Assembly: GCA_047602905.1 (NCBI GenBank)
Contig: JBLKOP010000001.1
Coordinates: forward strand, 1 to 64,000
DNA: 64,000 bases
Origin: SKIA01 sp047602905
Lineage (GTDB): Archaea > Nanobdellota > Nanobdellia > Woesearchaeales > SKIA01
Direction of reading: 5' to 3'
Part shown: piece after piece, positions 35,380 through 44,943 of the stretch
How the letters are laid out: the number at the start of each line of letters is the position of its first letter
Position numbering within the stretch: the first letter of the stretch is position 1
The notes under the pieces: model-generated
Told to the model about the DNA's origin: nothing
Database searches by the model: none
What the model saw: the letters and a program-made list of their open reading frames with translations, nothing else
Translations under genes and position numbers: made by a program

Positions 35380-37092
35380 GTGAGTTTTTATAAGAGCAAA
35401 GACACAGAATACGCACTAAACAAAATCAAAGAAAGCGAAATAATATATGCTTCTATGGAGATAGGTCTTGTTAGCGAAGTAAAGACGTACAGCGGAGGAC
35501 TAGGAGTGCTCGCAGGAGACACGCTCAGAAGCTGCGCAGACCTAGCACTACCAGTAACAGGAATTACCTTACTATACAGAAAAGGCTATTTTGAGCAAAT
35601 AATACACGACAAGCAACAACAAGAAGCAAGCGAGCCTTGGAACGTAGACGAATACACAACAGCACTCCCGCAAGCACGCGTACAACTCATTATTGAAGGA
35701 CGAGAAGTCATTGTAGAGCCAAGAGTAGGAATCGTTGTGGGACATGAAGAAGACGTCGTTCCCGTACTCTTCTTAGACACAGACCTAGAAGAAAACGACG
35801 CTGCAGACAGAGAAATAACGAATTATTTGTACGGAGGAGACAACCGTATGCGCATAAAACAAGAAGCAATACTTGGAATAGCAGGAAAACGAGTCTTGCG
35901 ACGACTACAAGCAACCAACATCAACACGTTTCACATGAACGAAGGACACGCAGCACTAGCACCCGTAGAAGACGCAAGGTACCTGAGTAAGTACTACGAG
36001 TTTAACACACCAAAAATCCAGGAGTTAGTACGCAGCATGCACGTATTCACGACACACACACCAATACCAGCAGGACACGACAAGTTCAGCTACGAACTCA
36101 TCAAAGAAGTTCTAGGAGCAGAGGACGTAGCGTGGAAACACCTAGACTTAGCAGGTCATGAAGAATGCAACATGACACAACTCGCACTCAACTTCAGCCG
36201 CTTCACAAACGCAGTAGCAAAGAAACACGCACAAGTAAGCAGAAAAATGTTTCCAGGATACGACATCAAAAGCGTAACAAACGGAGTACACCTAGGAGAA
36301 TGGATGAGCCCACACATACAAGCACTTCTTGACGAAACAATGCCTAGCTGGAGACACGAACCAAGCATCTTACAACACGCGTACAGAGTAATAGGGCCAG
36401 AACAAATACACGAAGCGCACACAAAAGCAAAACAAGACCTCCTAGACTTCGTTAAAGAAACAACAGGAATACAACTCGATATGAACAAACTCACCGTAGG
36501 ATTCGCAAGGCGCTTTGCACCCTACAAACGAGCAGACCTCATATTCACAGACATAAACCGCCTTTTAGAACTAGCAGAAGGAAAAATCCAGTTCGTATTC
36601 GCAGGAGAAGCACACCCAAAAGACCAAGCAGGAAAAGACATTATTCGACGAGTACTAGAGAAAGCAGAAGAGCTACGAGGAAGAATAGACGTCGCGTTCA
36701 TACCCAACTACAACATGCACGTAGGAAAAGCCCTGGTAAGCGGCTGCGACTTATGGCTAAACAACCCCGTACCACCAAAAGAAGCAAGCGGAACCAGCGG
36801 GATGAAAGCAGCAGCCAACGCAGTACCCAACCTCTCAACACTAGACGGCTGGTGGATAGAAGGAATAACCCAAGACCCACTAGCAGGATGGATCATACAC
36901 CACCGCCACGACGGACGAGACGAGATAAGCCTGTATGAGCAACTCGAGCACATAACACGAGTGTATCACGAGCACAGAACAAGATGGAACGAGCACCAAG
37001 TACACGCACTAGCACTAGCAAGCTACTTTAACACGCACCGAATGGTACAAGAATACCTGGACAAAGCGTGGAGCCTAAAGATATACTCATAA
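35380..37092 (+). CDS. Alpha-glucan (glycogen) phosphorylase
   Basis: A 570-residue GT35 enzyme of the short archaeal/bacterial form, releasing glucose-1-phosphate from glycogen or maltodextrin. YSGGLGVLAGDTLRS, HMNEGHAAL, THTPIPAGHDKF, VTNGVHLGEW and GFARRFAPYKRADL are family motifs, and EASGTSGMKAAANAV carries the pyridoxal-phosphate lysine region. It precedes an inositol monophosphatase gene by 24 nt, suggesting a sugar-phosphate operon. GTG start with Shine-Dalgarno. Confidence 0.95.
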   Translation: MSFYKSKDTEYALNKIKESEIIYASMEIGLVSEVKTYSGGLGVLAGDTLRSCADLALPVTGITLLYRKGYFEQIIHDKQQQEASEPWNVDEYTTALPQARVQLIIEGREVIVEPRVGIVVGHEEDVVPVLFLDTDLEENDAADREITNYLYGGDNRMRIKQEAILGIAGKRVLRRLQATNINTFHMNEGHAALAPVEDARYLSKYYEFNTPKIQELVRSMHVFTTHTPIPAGHDKFSYELIKEVLGAEDVAWKHLDLAGHEECNMTQLALNFSRFTNAVAKKHAQVSRKMFPGYDIKSVTNGVHLGEWMSPHIQALLDETMPSWRHEPSILQHAYRVIGPEQIHEAHTKAKQDLLDFVKETTGIQLDMNKLTVGFARRFAPYKRADLIFTDINRLLELAEGKIQFVFAGEAHPKDQAGKDIIRRVLEKAEELRGRIDVAFIPNYNMHVGKALVSGCDLWLNNPVPPKEASGTSGMKAAANAVPNLSTLDGWWIEGITQDPLAGWIIHHRHDGRDEISLYEQLEHITRVYHEHRTRWNEHQVHALALASYFNTHRMVQEYLDKAWSLKIYS

Positions 37093-37116
37093 AGACTGCT
37101 TACTTTCTTTTGTACT

Positions 37117-37875
37117 ATGGAGTATGAAGCATTCATCAAAGAAGTATTTGAGCTAGTAACACAAAACATCCCGTACCCTATACGAGACGTAGAAGAAAAA
37201 GCAAGCAAGGAACTCGTTACCACAACAGACCTCGCAGTAGAGCAGCTCATACGAGAAGAAATTAAGAAAACATATCCCGAACACGGAATACGAGGAGAGG
37301 AAGAAGAAGACTACAACGCAGCAAGCGAGTACCAATGGGTAATAGACCCCATAGACGGAACAACAAACTACGCACACAACATACCCGTTTTTTGCGTAGC
37401 AATAGCGCTCCTACACGACCAAGAAGTCATTGCAGCAGGAGTACACCAACCAATAACACAAGACGTCTACTTAGCAACGAGAGGGCGAGGAGCAACAAAA
37501 AACGGTGCGTTACTACGCGTACAAGAAACTCCTCTCTCAGAAGCACTCATAGGGTTTTGTCACGCAAACAACCAAGAAGCAGTAGCGTGGATTACTCAAA
37601 GATATGAACGACTAAAGAACGCAACAAGAGACTTTAGAAGACTAGGAAGCGCGAACTTAGAACTCTGCATGGTAGCCACAGGAGACCTAGCAGGCTTTGT
37701 AGGATACGAAATACAACCATGGGACTTCTTAGCAGGATGCCTTATAGCAGCAGAAGCAGGCTGCACCATAACCAACTTACAAGGAGGGTTGTGGGAGGAC
37801 AAAAACGTACGCAGCGTACTAGCAGCACCCAAGAACCTTCATGAAGAACTCACGCAACACATAAATACTTCGTAA
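37117..37875 (+). CDS. Inositol monophosphatase / fructose-1,6-bisphosphatase family
   Basis: A 252-residue protein with both family signatures: the metal-binding WVIDPIDGTTNYAHNIP preceded by GEEEE (metal ligand Glu), and the C-terminal WDFLAGCLIAAEAG. Archaeal members hydrolyse inositol-1-phosphate and often fructose-1,6-bisphosphate, so it could provide the gluconeogenic phosphatase beside the phosphorylase. Which substrate is used cannot be told. Confidence 0.93.
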   Translation: MEYEAFIKEVFELVTQNIPYPIRDVEEKASKELVTTTDLAVEQLIREEIKKTYPEHGIRGEEEEDYNAASEYQWVIDPIDGTTNYAHNIPVFCVAIALLHDQEVIAAGVHQPITQDVYLATRGRGATKNGALLRVQETPLSEALIGFCHANNQEAVAWITQRYERLKNATRDFRRLGSANLELCMVATGDLAGFVGYEIQPWDFLAGCLIAAEAGCTITNLQGGLWEDKNVRSVLAAPKNLHEELTQHINTS

Positions 37876-37889
37876 AGAAACACACCTGT

Positions 37890-38501
37890 ATGAACCGTTG
37901 GTTACTCACAGCAGGACTTGTCGGCTTATTAGCAACATCCACAGCACAAGCACAAACAGCAGTCTACACCGATACAGAAACCCACAGACTATACCTTGTA
38001 GACCAGAGAAACACAGGAGAGTACGAACTAGGAGTAGCTATTAATCATAAAGAACCAATCGCTAGCATACTATACCCAGGATCAGAAAGCATAAACGTTT
38101 GGATAAGCGCAAACACGCTAGAGGAAGCCTTACAAGCACCAGACATATTTACACAATACTTCTCGCAAGCAACACGAGTAGATAACACCCTATTTGCAGA
38201 GAAACAAGGAATACGAGACGCACCAACATACGCTGTACGCGTAGAAGACAAAATATACTTCTTCTTAGACCTTAACGAGGACGGCAAACTACAACGGTTC
38301 ATAGACGCAGTACAAGTAGTGCAGATTAATAAACAAGAAGATAACACAAGCGTTTTTTGGAACGGACTAGAACCAAACCACCCAGAACCAGTACTCCGAG
38401 GAGACCCAAGAGAAGGGCCGGTACTGTTTTATCACTTAACACCAGAAAACACTGCTCACATACCTGAATACGTTACACCTATAAACACAAGCACCCCATA
38501 A
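37890..38501 (+). CDS. Secreted protein of unknown function
   Basis: A 203-residue protein with a signal peptide cleaved near TAQAQ (about residue 21), then a soluble domain. DLNEDGKLQRF near 130 has the spacing of an EF-hand-like calcium loop, and no transmembrane anchor follows. I do not recognise the family. It sits 14 nt after the IMPase gene and 8 nt before the redoxin gene in an apparent operon. Confidence 0.65.
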   Translation: MNRWLLTAGLVGLLATSTAQAQTAVYTDTETHRLYLVDQRNTGEYELGVAINHKEPIASILYPGSESINVWISANTLEEALQAPDIFTQYFSQATRVDNTLFAEKQGIRDAPTYAVRVEDKIYFFLDLNEDGKLQRFIDAVQVVQINKQEDNTSVFWNGLEPNHPEPVLRGDPREGPVLFYHLTPENTAHIPEYVTPINTSTP

Positions 38502-38509
38502 GCACATAC

Positions 38510-39067
38510 ATGGCAGTCACACCCAGCAACATGGTACCGTTAAGAAGCAAAGCACACCCGTTTACTCTTTTAGACGTCGTTAGTGGTACGAAAAAAAGCT
38601 ATGAAGAACTGCGAGAAGAGAACGGAGTAGTAATTATGTTCATCTGCAACCACTGCCCCTTTGTCAAACACATAAACCAAGGACTCGTACGAGTAGCCAA
38701 CCAGTACCAGAAAAAAGGAATACGCTTCGTAGCTATTAGTAGCAACGACGCAAAAAACTACCCAGAAGACAGCCCAGAAAACATGAAAGAAGTAGCGAAG
38801 AAACAACAATACCCGTTTGTGTACTTGTATGACGAAACACAAGAAGTAGCTAAGAAGTACAAAGCAGCGTGCACACCAGACTTCTTTGTTTATGATAGTA
38901 ACGACGAACTCTTTTACCGAGGACAACTCGATGAGAGCAGACCAGGAAACGACATACCAGTAACCACAAGCCACCTACAAGAAGCACTCAACAAACTCCT
39001 TGCAGGAGAGCAACCGCCAGAAGAACAAATCCCAAGTGCTGGTTGCGGAATTAAGTGGAAGAACTAA
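38510..39067 (+). CDS. Thioredoxin-fold peroxiredoxin-like protein
   Basis: A 185-residue AhpC/TSA-superfamily protein with the active-site motif ICNHCPFVKH (CxxC) after the first strand pair, then GIRFVAISSNDAKNYPEDSPE and CTPDFFVYD with a third Cys, and CG near the end. This is the redoxin group with the CNHCPF motif. The third Cys (AACTPDFF) is a likely resolving residue. It probably reduces peroxides or disulfides in the cytosol. Confidence 0.88.
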   Translation: MAVTPSNMVPLRSKAHPFTLLDVVSGTKKSYEELREENGVVIMFICNHCPFVKHINQGLVRVANQYQKKGIRFVAISSNDAKNYPEDSPENMKEVAKKQQYPFVYLYDETQEVAKKYKAACTPDFFVYDSNDELFYRGQLDESRPGNDIPVTTSHLQEALNKLLAGEQPPEEQIPSAGCGIKWKN

Positions 39068-39096
39068 CAAGACCGAAAACCTTCTGCTAACAGCAC

Positions 39097-39645
39097 TCAT
39101 CCAAGAACATACATCAACCAAGGACGCTTAACAACAAAACGCGTCTTTCTTAGCCAAGCATCAAGACCAAGAACTTGACCAGCACCAAAAGAAGAAATAC
39201 CAAACAATAACATAACATACACTATGTGCTCATTAACGACAAACCCGTGCTCAAGAGGTAGGAACGCAAGAAGACCTCCTTGCAGAGCAGCCAAATAAAA
39301 CAAGAACATAAGAATAGCAGCAAACAACGCGCACAAACGAGTAAATAAACCAAGAATAAGACCTAGACCAGTAGCTGTTAAACCAATAATAACCAACCAA
39401 TCAACTAATACGCTACCAGCAAGACTTGCAAACACAGAAACAAATGGGTTAGCAGGATGAATTGCGTGCAGCAAATACCCACTAGCACTCCACGAAGAAC
39501 TAAAAAGCTTATCAAGACCTCCAGCAAGCAAAATCCAACCAATGGCTACGCGCATAAGAACAAGAGAGTAACCAACAGCTTGGTGAGCGTACGGAAAAGA
39601 CACTTCTTTACCAAACACCTCTGTCTGAACACTATCTGAGCGCAT
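39097..39645 (-). CDS. DoxX/DoxD-family membrane protein
   Basis: A 182-residue protein with four transmembrane helices. RVAIGWILLAGGLDKLFSS with its early Gly-Lys, the second-helix GLTATGLGLILGLFTR and the third-helix pattern are those of DoxX/DoxD proteins. Such proteins belong to thiosulfate:quinone oxidoreductase or to redox-protecting complexes. The redoxin neighbour fits a redox role. ATG 39645 fits a TATA near 39675. Confidence 0.8.
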   Translation of the reverse strand: MRSDSVQTEVFGKEVSFPYAHQAVGYSLVLMRVAIGWILLAGGLDKLFSSSWSASGYLLHAIHPANPFVSVFASLAGSVLVDWLVIIGLTATGLGLILGLFTRLCALFAAILMFLFYLAALQGGLLAFLPLEHGFVVNEHIVYVMLLFGISSFGAGQVLGLDAWLRKTRFVVKRPWLMYVLG

Positions 39646-39738
39646 ACACGTATCAATGAAGAACAAGCTATAAAAATCTCTCGGTTACCAACAAGTAACT
39701 ACAACAACCATATAAAGAACGCCTAAAAACCTTACTGT

Positions 39739-40833
39739 ATGCTTCGACACATCATTATCAGCGACACGCATGCACCTGACCAAATACGACTCATCCTAGA
39801 GCACGTACAGCAACGAGTACTTAAAGAAAGCGCTGTAGATGCGATAGTCATTAACGGAGACCTCCTAGGAGTGTTTAGTATGCAAGGAAGCAACAAACAC
39901 AAACAAGAAGACATTAGCAGAGAAGAAAAAGAATCGTACCTACAAGAAGCAGCGCCGAAATGGCATAAAAAACACGGTATGAACACGCAACTAACCGTAG
40001 AAAACGTGCTAGAATACGCACAGGAGCGCTACAAGTGGGTGGAGAAGACTTTAAGAGAAACAAGCAAGCTAGCAACAACTATTTGGAACATGGGAAACCA
40101 CGAAAGCCCAGAGCACTTCTTAGTACTGCAAGAACTCCCCTTCTTACTGGAGCAACCAATGAACTTCTCCGTACCAGACGAGCAACTACAAACAATTTTT
40201 TACAAACACGAACAAGCACTAGCAGTACTAGAACTCACTAACAACTTCGTGTACATACGAGACAAACCATACATACAAGAAGACACGCTCATCATAGGAA
40301 TACCAGGAGAAAGCCACGCAGCAATAGGAAGTAGCAAACCAGCAAGAAAACAAGAAGAACAAACCCTTGCTGTACTTAAGAAAGCAAGCAAGAAACTACC
40401 TGAGGTAACCAACGCAATTATTTACAACCACACACAAGGAAGCTACGACAAAAACACCAGCACGTTTATGCCAGCAAGCACGGCAGCAAAAGAATTCATG
40501 AACCAAACAAGCAACCTACAACACCTTATTTGGGTGCAAAGCCACAACCACTGGAGCTACACACAACACCTACACAAAGAAAACACTCATTACGTACTTA
40601 ATAACGCAGGACTACACAACGCAATCTACAACCTCCTAGAACTCGATGAAGAACTAACCATTTATGACGTGGACGCAAACAAAAACACCATAACCAAACT
40701 ACAACAAAGCAACCAAGAAATAACAGGAGGAGACGCTTTAGCAATTATTAAAAGAAACTACCCCAACTACATGGACGTATACCTACACAGAAAAATGCGC
40801 CTAGACGCAACAAAACAACCAAGAACTTCCTAA
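39739..40833 (+). CDS. Calcineurin-like metallophosphoesterase
   Basis: A 364-residue protein with the metal-binding motifs in order: ISDTHAPD (first), VINGDLLG (second), MGNHESPE (third), IIYNHTQGS and WVQSHNHWSY. An insert of about 55 residues (53-108) rich in Lys/Glu helices lies between motifs two and three. The substrate is unknown; members cleave phosphodiesters in nucleic acids, nucleotides or proteins. Confidence 0.88.
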   Translation: MLRHIIISDTHAPDQIRLILEHVQQRVLKESAVDAIVINGDLLGVFSMQGSNKHKQEDISREEKESYLQEAAPKWHKKHGMNTQLTVENVLEYAQERYKWVEKTLRETSKLATTIWNMGNHESPEHFLVLQELPFLLEQPMNFSVPDEQLQTIFYKHEQALAVLELTNNFVYIRDKPYIQEDTLIIGIPGESHAAIGSSKPARKQEEQTLAVLKKASKKLPEVTNAIIYNHTQGSYDKNTSTFMPASTAAKEFMNQTSNLQHLIWVQSHNHWSYTQHLHKENTHYVLNNAGLHNAIYNLLELDEELTIYDVDANKNTITKLQQSNQEITGGDALAIIKRNYPNYMDVYLHRKMRLDATKQPRTS

Positions 40834-41285
40834 TCAGAATCAACCCACAAAAACAACCCCTTACTCTGAAGCCAAACAAACCACTTAGCGCGATCAACAA
40901 CTAACTCGCCAAGAACAGCAAACGGAAGAGTAACTAAGAACACAATCCAAACCACTTGTAACGTAACTGGCTCACCAGTAAGTAAGGTAATAACAATTAA
41001 GTCCTCAACAACACCCATAACCATACCAAACACCAAAAACTCAAGAAACACCTCCAAACGCTGCAAACGAGCACTTTTTGCGTGAGGAATAAGCGAGTGC
41101 CTATCAACAATTAATTCACCAAGAGCAGCAAACGGAACAACCACTAAAAACGAAATAACAACAGCACGCAAATCAATAGCGTGACTCGTAGCGAAATGAA
41201 TAGCAATCAAGTTCTCAATAAGACCAATAACTACACCAAACACTAAGAAACTCACAAAAATCTTTACTTGCTTACGAGACCACAC
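40830..41285 (-). CDS. Membrane protein with internal duplication
   Basis: A 151-residue protein made of two copies of one unit: FLVFGVVIGLIENLIAIHFATSH...FAALGELIVDR and FLVFGMVMGVVEDLIVITLLTGE...FAVLGELVVDR. Each copy has two helices with a conserved Glu in the first and a GELxVDR end. Intramembrane Glu in tandem repeats suggests a small channel or carrier, but the family is unknown. Start is a GTG. It overlaps the metallophosphoesterase gene by 4 nt. Confidence 0.65.
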   Translation of the reverse strand: MWSRKQVKIFVSFLVFGVVIGLIENLIAIHFATSHAIDLRAVVISFLVVVPFAALGELIVDRHSLIPHAKSARLQRLEVFLEFLVFGMVMGVVEDLIVITLLTGEPVTLQVVWIVFLVTLPFAVLGELVVDRAKWFVWLQSKGLFLWVDSD

Positions 41286-41359
41286 ACGAGAACATTACTT
41301 GCGCAACGTATAAACCCTTTGGTACTACTCAGCAGGATACACTAACACTGCAGCACATG

Positions 41360-42322
41360 CTACGAGGAGCAGTAGAAATATGAGCAAACTTGCTTTAGGT
41401 GTGTGAATAGTTGCTTTTTGAATTCTTGATATTCTTGTTTGTCTATTGTTTGAAGTGATAAGTACTGTACGTCTTCTTGTGTATGTAATTCTTGATTTTG
41501 TAATTGCGTGCAGTTTTTTGTGAGCGTTTCTGTGTAGTTTTGCAGTGTTCGCTTGCTTGCTTGAATCTTTCTTATTATTTGTTGTACGGGTATTTCAAAT
41601 AGGTCTAGTTGTTTGTTAAGCAAATACATGTCAAGTATGTCTCGCTCTTTTGGTTGTTCTCGTGTGAGTATTGCTCGAAATTTTTCTAGAGCTATTTCTG
41701 TTTTTGGATAGCACGGAATTGTTGGGCTGTGCAGAGTTACTCCAATAACTTGTGCTTGTTCTTGCACGCCTAGAATATCTGGAAGGTTTGGAACGGTTAT
41801 TTGTACGGGCTTATTTTGAAGTTCTTCGGTAAAACTTATTTCTAACTTAATACTCTGTTTTTGGTTTGTTATTGTAGAGATATAATGCATGTGCAGAACG
41901 TATATCGCTCGGCTATTACGTAGCTGTACGTAACGCTTGTTTGTTCTGTCATGAACGAAGTCAAGTCCTGTTCTTTGAGCTATAAGTTCTATTTCGTCAA
42001 AGAGTTCTTTGACGAGGTGTTTTATTACTCTTTCTTGTTGTTGAATGGATTCTAACTCTCGTATATCGTTGCATTGCGGGTGTGTGAAGTCAAGATCTTC
42101 GCTGATGCGATGATACTTCAGATATGCTTTTGTGAGAAGAGTCCCTCCTTTAAACACAAGAGTTTGTAACCGTTGTATCTCCTTCTTTTTTGCTGCTTGT
42201 GCGAGTTCTGAAAGAAACAAGCTGAGTCGGTAGTCCTTCTCAAACTGTTCTTCTCCTGTGGTATATTGTCCTTGTTTTTTGAGGAATTGAATATATCGTT
42301 GTAATCGTTTTTGTGTAATCAT
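41360..42322 (-). CDS. AbiEii-like nucleotidyltransferase toxin (module 1)
   Basis: A 320-residue protein with the AbiEii/DUF1814 catalytic signature LVFKGGTLLTKAYLKYHRISEDLDFT (Gly-Gly-Thr followed by Asp-x-Asp) near 55-80 and the downstream lysines of the nucleotidyltransferase family. AbiEii toxins are GTP-using or tRNA-modifying enzymes held in check by AbiEi. It overlaps its partner by 4 nt (ATGA). The + strand over this gene is T/G-rich, unlike the adjoining minus-strand genes, so the module is probably foreign. Confidence 0.85.
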   Translation of the reverse strand: MITQKRLQRYIQFLKKQGQYTTGEEQFEKDYRLSLFLSELAQAAKKKEIQRLQTLVFKGGTLLTKAYLKYHRISEDLDFTHPQCNDIRELESIQQQERVIKHLVKELFDEIELIAQRTGLDFVHDRTNKRYVQLRNSRAIYVLHMHYISTITNQKQSIKLEISFTEELQNKPVQITVPNLPDILGVQEQAQVIGVTLHSPTIPCYPKTEIALEKFRAILTREQPKERDILDMYLLNKQLDLFEIPVQQIIRKIQASKRTLQNYTETLTKNCTQLQNQELHTQEDVQYLSLQTIDKQEYQEFKKQLFTHLKQVCSYFYCSS

Positions 42323-42930
42323 AGGAGTTGTTGTGCTCGTTTCTGAACAGCTAGAGGGTATTTTGTGAGGTACGGATTATTATTTGGTATTTTCTGTATA
42401 AGTTCTTGAGGGGGCTGTTCTTTATAATATACAAAATCCATGAACGTTTTTTCTGTATTACTATAAAACATTGTTAGCTGGTTTTTCGTCTTAATCTTGT
42501 TAATCCCAAAACCAAATAATTTTTTTTTGAGTTTACGAAATTCAATTTTTGTTCCTTGAACTGTACGTGTTCGAGAAAGTTTGTTATTCAGAATGACTAT
42601 TGTGTTATGTCCTTGCCAGACGACGTTGTTTCTTTCTAAAGCGGTTGTAAGTCCAAGATACCAATCAATTTTGAGCTTGTTAAGTACCACAGAAGTCATT
42701 TCTAGTGCTGTGTAGTTGGTAAAATCAAATCTGTGCTCCTCAGTATCGCAAATATAGTAATATCCATTTAGGATATAGGTAACCCAACCCTGTTTTCGTA
42801 ATTGATATATGATGCGTTTAGGATATGCTTTATCCTGAAATAACACTTCTAATTTATCTCTAGAAATAATTCTTGTCTTATTTTGCTCTAGATAGTGTAA
42901 AAGAATGTTTTTAGGAGCTGTGAAATCCAT
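42319..42930 (-). CDS. AbiEi-like antitoxin (module 1)
   Basis: A 203-residue protein with an N-terminal winged helix (about 10-60; the segment RDKLEVLFQDKAYPKRIIYQLRKQGWVTYILNGYYYI) and the C-terminal domain typical of AbiEi antitoxins, which repress their own operon. The TATA (TATATAAATAAA, about 42950-42961) lies 25 nt before the ATG, so the message is leaderless. Together with the downstream AbiEii toxin it forms a complete module. Confidence 0.82.
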   Translation of the reverse strand: MDFTAPKNILLHYLEQNKTRIISRDKLEVLFQDKAYPKRIIYQLRKQGWVTYILNGYYYICDTEEHRFDFTNYTALEMTSVVLNKLKIDWYLGLTTALERNNVVWQGHNTIVILNNKLSRTRTVQGTKIEFRKLKKKLFGFGINKIKTKNQLTMFYSNTEKTFMDFVYYKEQPPQELIQKIPNNNPYLTKYPLAVQKRAQQLL

Positions 42931-43200
42931 TACAATAAGAATGGATTAATTTATTTATATACTTAATTGTTTCAAATAATTCCTTTTCGTGACGTTTTTG
43001 AAACAAAAATATTTATTTTCTAGAGTACACTCACCATGTTTGCGGTGTGTGTACAAAAGTTAAGAGAGGTGATTTTAGGAATTAATGAACGTATAAACTG
43101 CCTCGCCCACCAGTGCTTAATAAAGATAACTTGAAGAAGGCATATGAGTACATTCAAAAATATGCCTTGATGACTCCTTAGATGTCAGCAAAGCTATATA
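42931..43200. ncRNA. Gene-free stretch with two strong hairpins
   Basis: GTACACTCACC (43025-43035) pairs with GGTGTGTGTAC (43044-43054) with a single T-T mismatch, and AAGGCATAT (43137-43145) pairs perfectly with ATATGCCTT (43160-43168). Between them is an unpaired, GC-richer stretch (about 43100-43117). No family is recognised. Short frames across it (ending LREVILGINERINCL and KKAYEYIQKYALMTP) could be protein relics. A structured RNA or a transposon-end remnant are both possible. Confidence 0.35.
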
Positions 43201-43275
43201 TGCCCCGTCCGGGATTTGAACCCGGGTTACCGCCTTGAAAGGGCGGAGTGATTGGCCGGACTACACTAACGGGGC
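43201..43275 (-). tRNA. tRNA-Glu (anticodon TTC)
   Basis: Read on the minus strand it starts GCCCCGT and its 3' end is ACGGGGC plus a discriminator A. The D arm, an anticodon stem CCGCC/GGCGG with loop CTTTCAA (anticodon TTC), a 5-bp T arm and GGTTCAAAT are normal. No intron and no encoded CCA. A TATA (GTTTATAAGC, about 43307-43316) lies upstream on the same strand. Confidence 0.95.
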
Positions 43276-43368
43276 GTAGTAGTCTAGTGAAGCAAAACAG
43301 GGTTTGCTTATAAACATATCGAGAAATTACGCAAACATATAAAAAAACTCTTCTGTAGCAATTACTTC

Positions 43369-43914
43369 ATGCTAGAACTCCTGACAAACCCCTACCTCAT
43401 CTGTCTAAACGCGCTTATAACAGGCTTATTTACGAAAATAGCGGATGTAGGAGTGGATGATGGAGTGCGTCAATCAACAACAAAAAACTTGTTGTACGGA
43501 TTCTTATGGGGCTTTTTTGCATCACTAGTAGTGCTTGGAAGCAGCTTAATAGCAGCGTTTTATTTTGGCATCCTTCTTAGCTGGGTAGTACGTTACAAAC
43601 TCGACTACTACTCGCACGGAATAGGAGGCGCTCTTGTGCTGTTCTCAATACTACTCGTAAACCCTACACAGCAACTAGAACTCATTATTATGCTTGTAAC
43701 GTTTGCGTTATTTACGTTTTTTGGAGTGCTCTCACGAGAGTACAAACTAAAAAACCGTCTAGGAGTCTTTCACACATACAACCTCTACTCGTTTCTGTTC
43801 TTAGCAGCACTAGCAATACTTTATCCGCAAGTATGGATCGTGTTCTTTGCGTCACTAACAAACGTTATTGGATACCACTTTGTTCGCTTTACGGTAAAAA
43901 AGCAACAAGCTTAA
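43369..43914 (+). CDS. Membrane protein, four to five helices
   Basis: A 181-residue hydrophobic protein with about five transmembrane segments and two short charged loops (KIADVGVDDGVR and LSREYKLKNR). I do not recognise it. A conserved-looking KLDYYSHGIGG loop lies in the middle. A TATA (CATATAAAAA, about 43335-43344) lies about 27 nt before the ATG. The CNNM-like gene follows 38 nt later. Confidence 0.6.
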   Translation: MLELLTNPYLICLNALITGLFTKIADVGVDDGVRQSTTKNLLYGFLWGFFASLVVLGSSLIAAFYFGILLSWVVRYKLDYYSHGIGGALVLFSILLVNPTQQLELIIMLVTFALFTFFGVLSREYKLKNRLGVFHTYNLYSFLFLAALAILYPQVWIVFFASLTNVIGYHFVRFTVKKQQA

Positions 43915-43952
43915 AAAACACTTCTCCCCTCCGCACACCTACTGATACATAC

Positions 43953-44933
43953 ATGGTATACGAAACGATTCTTATCGTTGTGGCTCTTGTTTTCTTTAGT
44001 GGGTTATTTAGTGGATTAACGCTCGGCTTAATGACGCTTAAGCCGCAGACGCTGAAACGAAAAGCAAAGCTTGGAGACGCACAAGCAAAACAGGTGTATC
44101 CTCTGCGAAAAAACGGAAACCTCCTCTTAACTACACTGCTTCTTGCAAACGTGCTTGTAAACACCATTCTGAGTATCTTCTTAGGAAGCCTAACAACAGG
44201 AGTAATCGCTGTGGTGCTCGCAACAGCTCTTATCGTGGTGTTTGGAGAAATCATTCCTCAAGCGCTCATGAACAAGCACGCGTTGAGGTTTGGAGCACGA
44301 ACAAGACACCTCACACGGCTCTTCATGATCCTTCTGTACCCAATAGCAAAACCGGTAAGTGTGTTGCTGGATAAGACTCTTGGTCATGAGCTACCAACAA
44401 TATTTAGTAAAAAAGAGATTGGTATGATGGTAAAAGAGCAAGTAACGATACAAGAAAGTGATCTTGACAACCTTGATTACAGCATAGTAACTCGAGGCCT
44501 TAGCTTTAGTGATAAGCGCGTGCGAGACATAAAAACACCGCTAAAAAACACGTATAGCCTGCAGCAAAACCAACGACTTACAAAGAAGTTATTGCACGAA
44601 ATACAAGAGCAAGGGTATAGTCGCATACCAGTTTTTGATGAAGAACGACGAGGAGTCGTTGGTATTTTGTACGCTAAAGACTTAATTGAGGTGCACTACC
44701 AAGACAAACAAACAATACGGGACTTAATGAAGCAACCAGTAGAAGTAGTCAGTGAGCGAAACAAGCTGGATAAAGTTCTTCGGTTGTTTAAAGAAAAAAG
44801 AATTCACTTATTTATTGTTTTAGACGCAGACAATAACCCAGTAGGAATAATTACTTTAGAGGACGTACTTGAAGAAATCATTGGAGAAATAGAGGATGAG
44901 TATGATGAAACACCAACAACTCCTTCTTCATAA
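43953..44933 (+). CDS. CNNM/CorC-like protein (DUF21 plus CBS pair)
   Basis: About 326 residues from ATG 43953. An N-terminal DUF21 membrane domain (FFSGLFSGLTLGLMTL, then NLLLTTLLLANVLVNTI and VFGEIIPQAL) with three or four helices is followed by two CBS domains (about 190-310), ending IITLEDVLEEIIGEIEDEYDE. This is the family of Mg/Co transporters and haemolysin-related proteins. The C-terminal CorC/HlyC domain of many members is absent. Confidence 0.9.
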   Translation: MVYETILIVVALVFFSGLFSGLTLGLMTLKPQTLKRKAKLGDAQAKQVYPLRKNGNLLLTTLLLANVLVNTILSIFLGSLTTGVIAVVLATALIVVFGEIIPQALMNKHALRFGARTRHLTRLFMILLYPIAKPVSVLLDKTLGHELPTIFSKKEIGMMVKEQVTIQESDLDNLDYSIVTRGLSFSDKRVRDIKTPLKNTYSLQQNQRLTKKLLHEIQEQGYSRIPVFDEERRGVVGILYAKDLIEVHYQDKQTIRDLMKQPVEVVSERNKLDKVLRLFKEKRIHLFIVLDADNNPVGIITLEDVLEEIIGEIEDEYDETPTTPSS

Positions 44934-44943
44934 AAAAAAGAGG

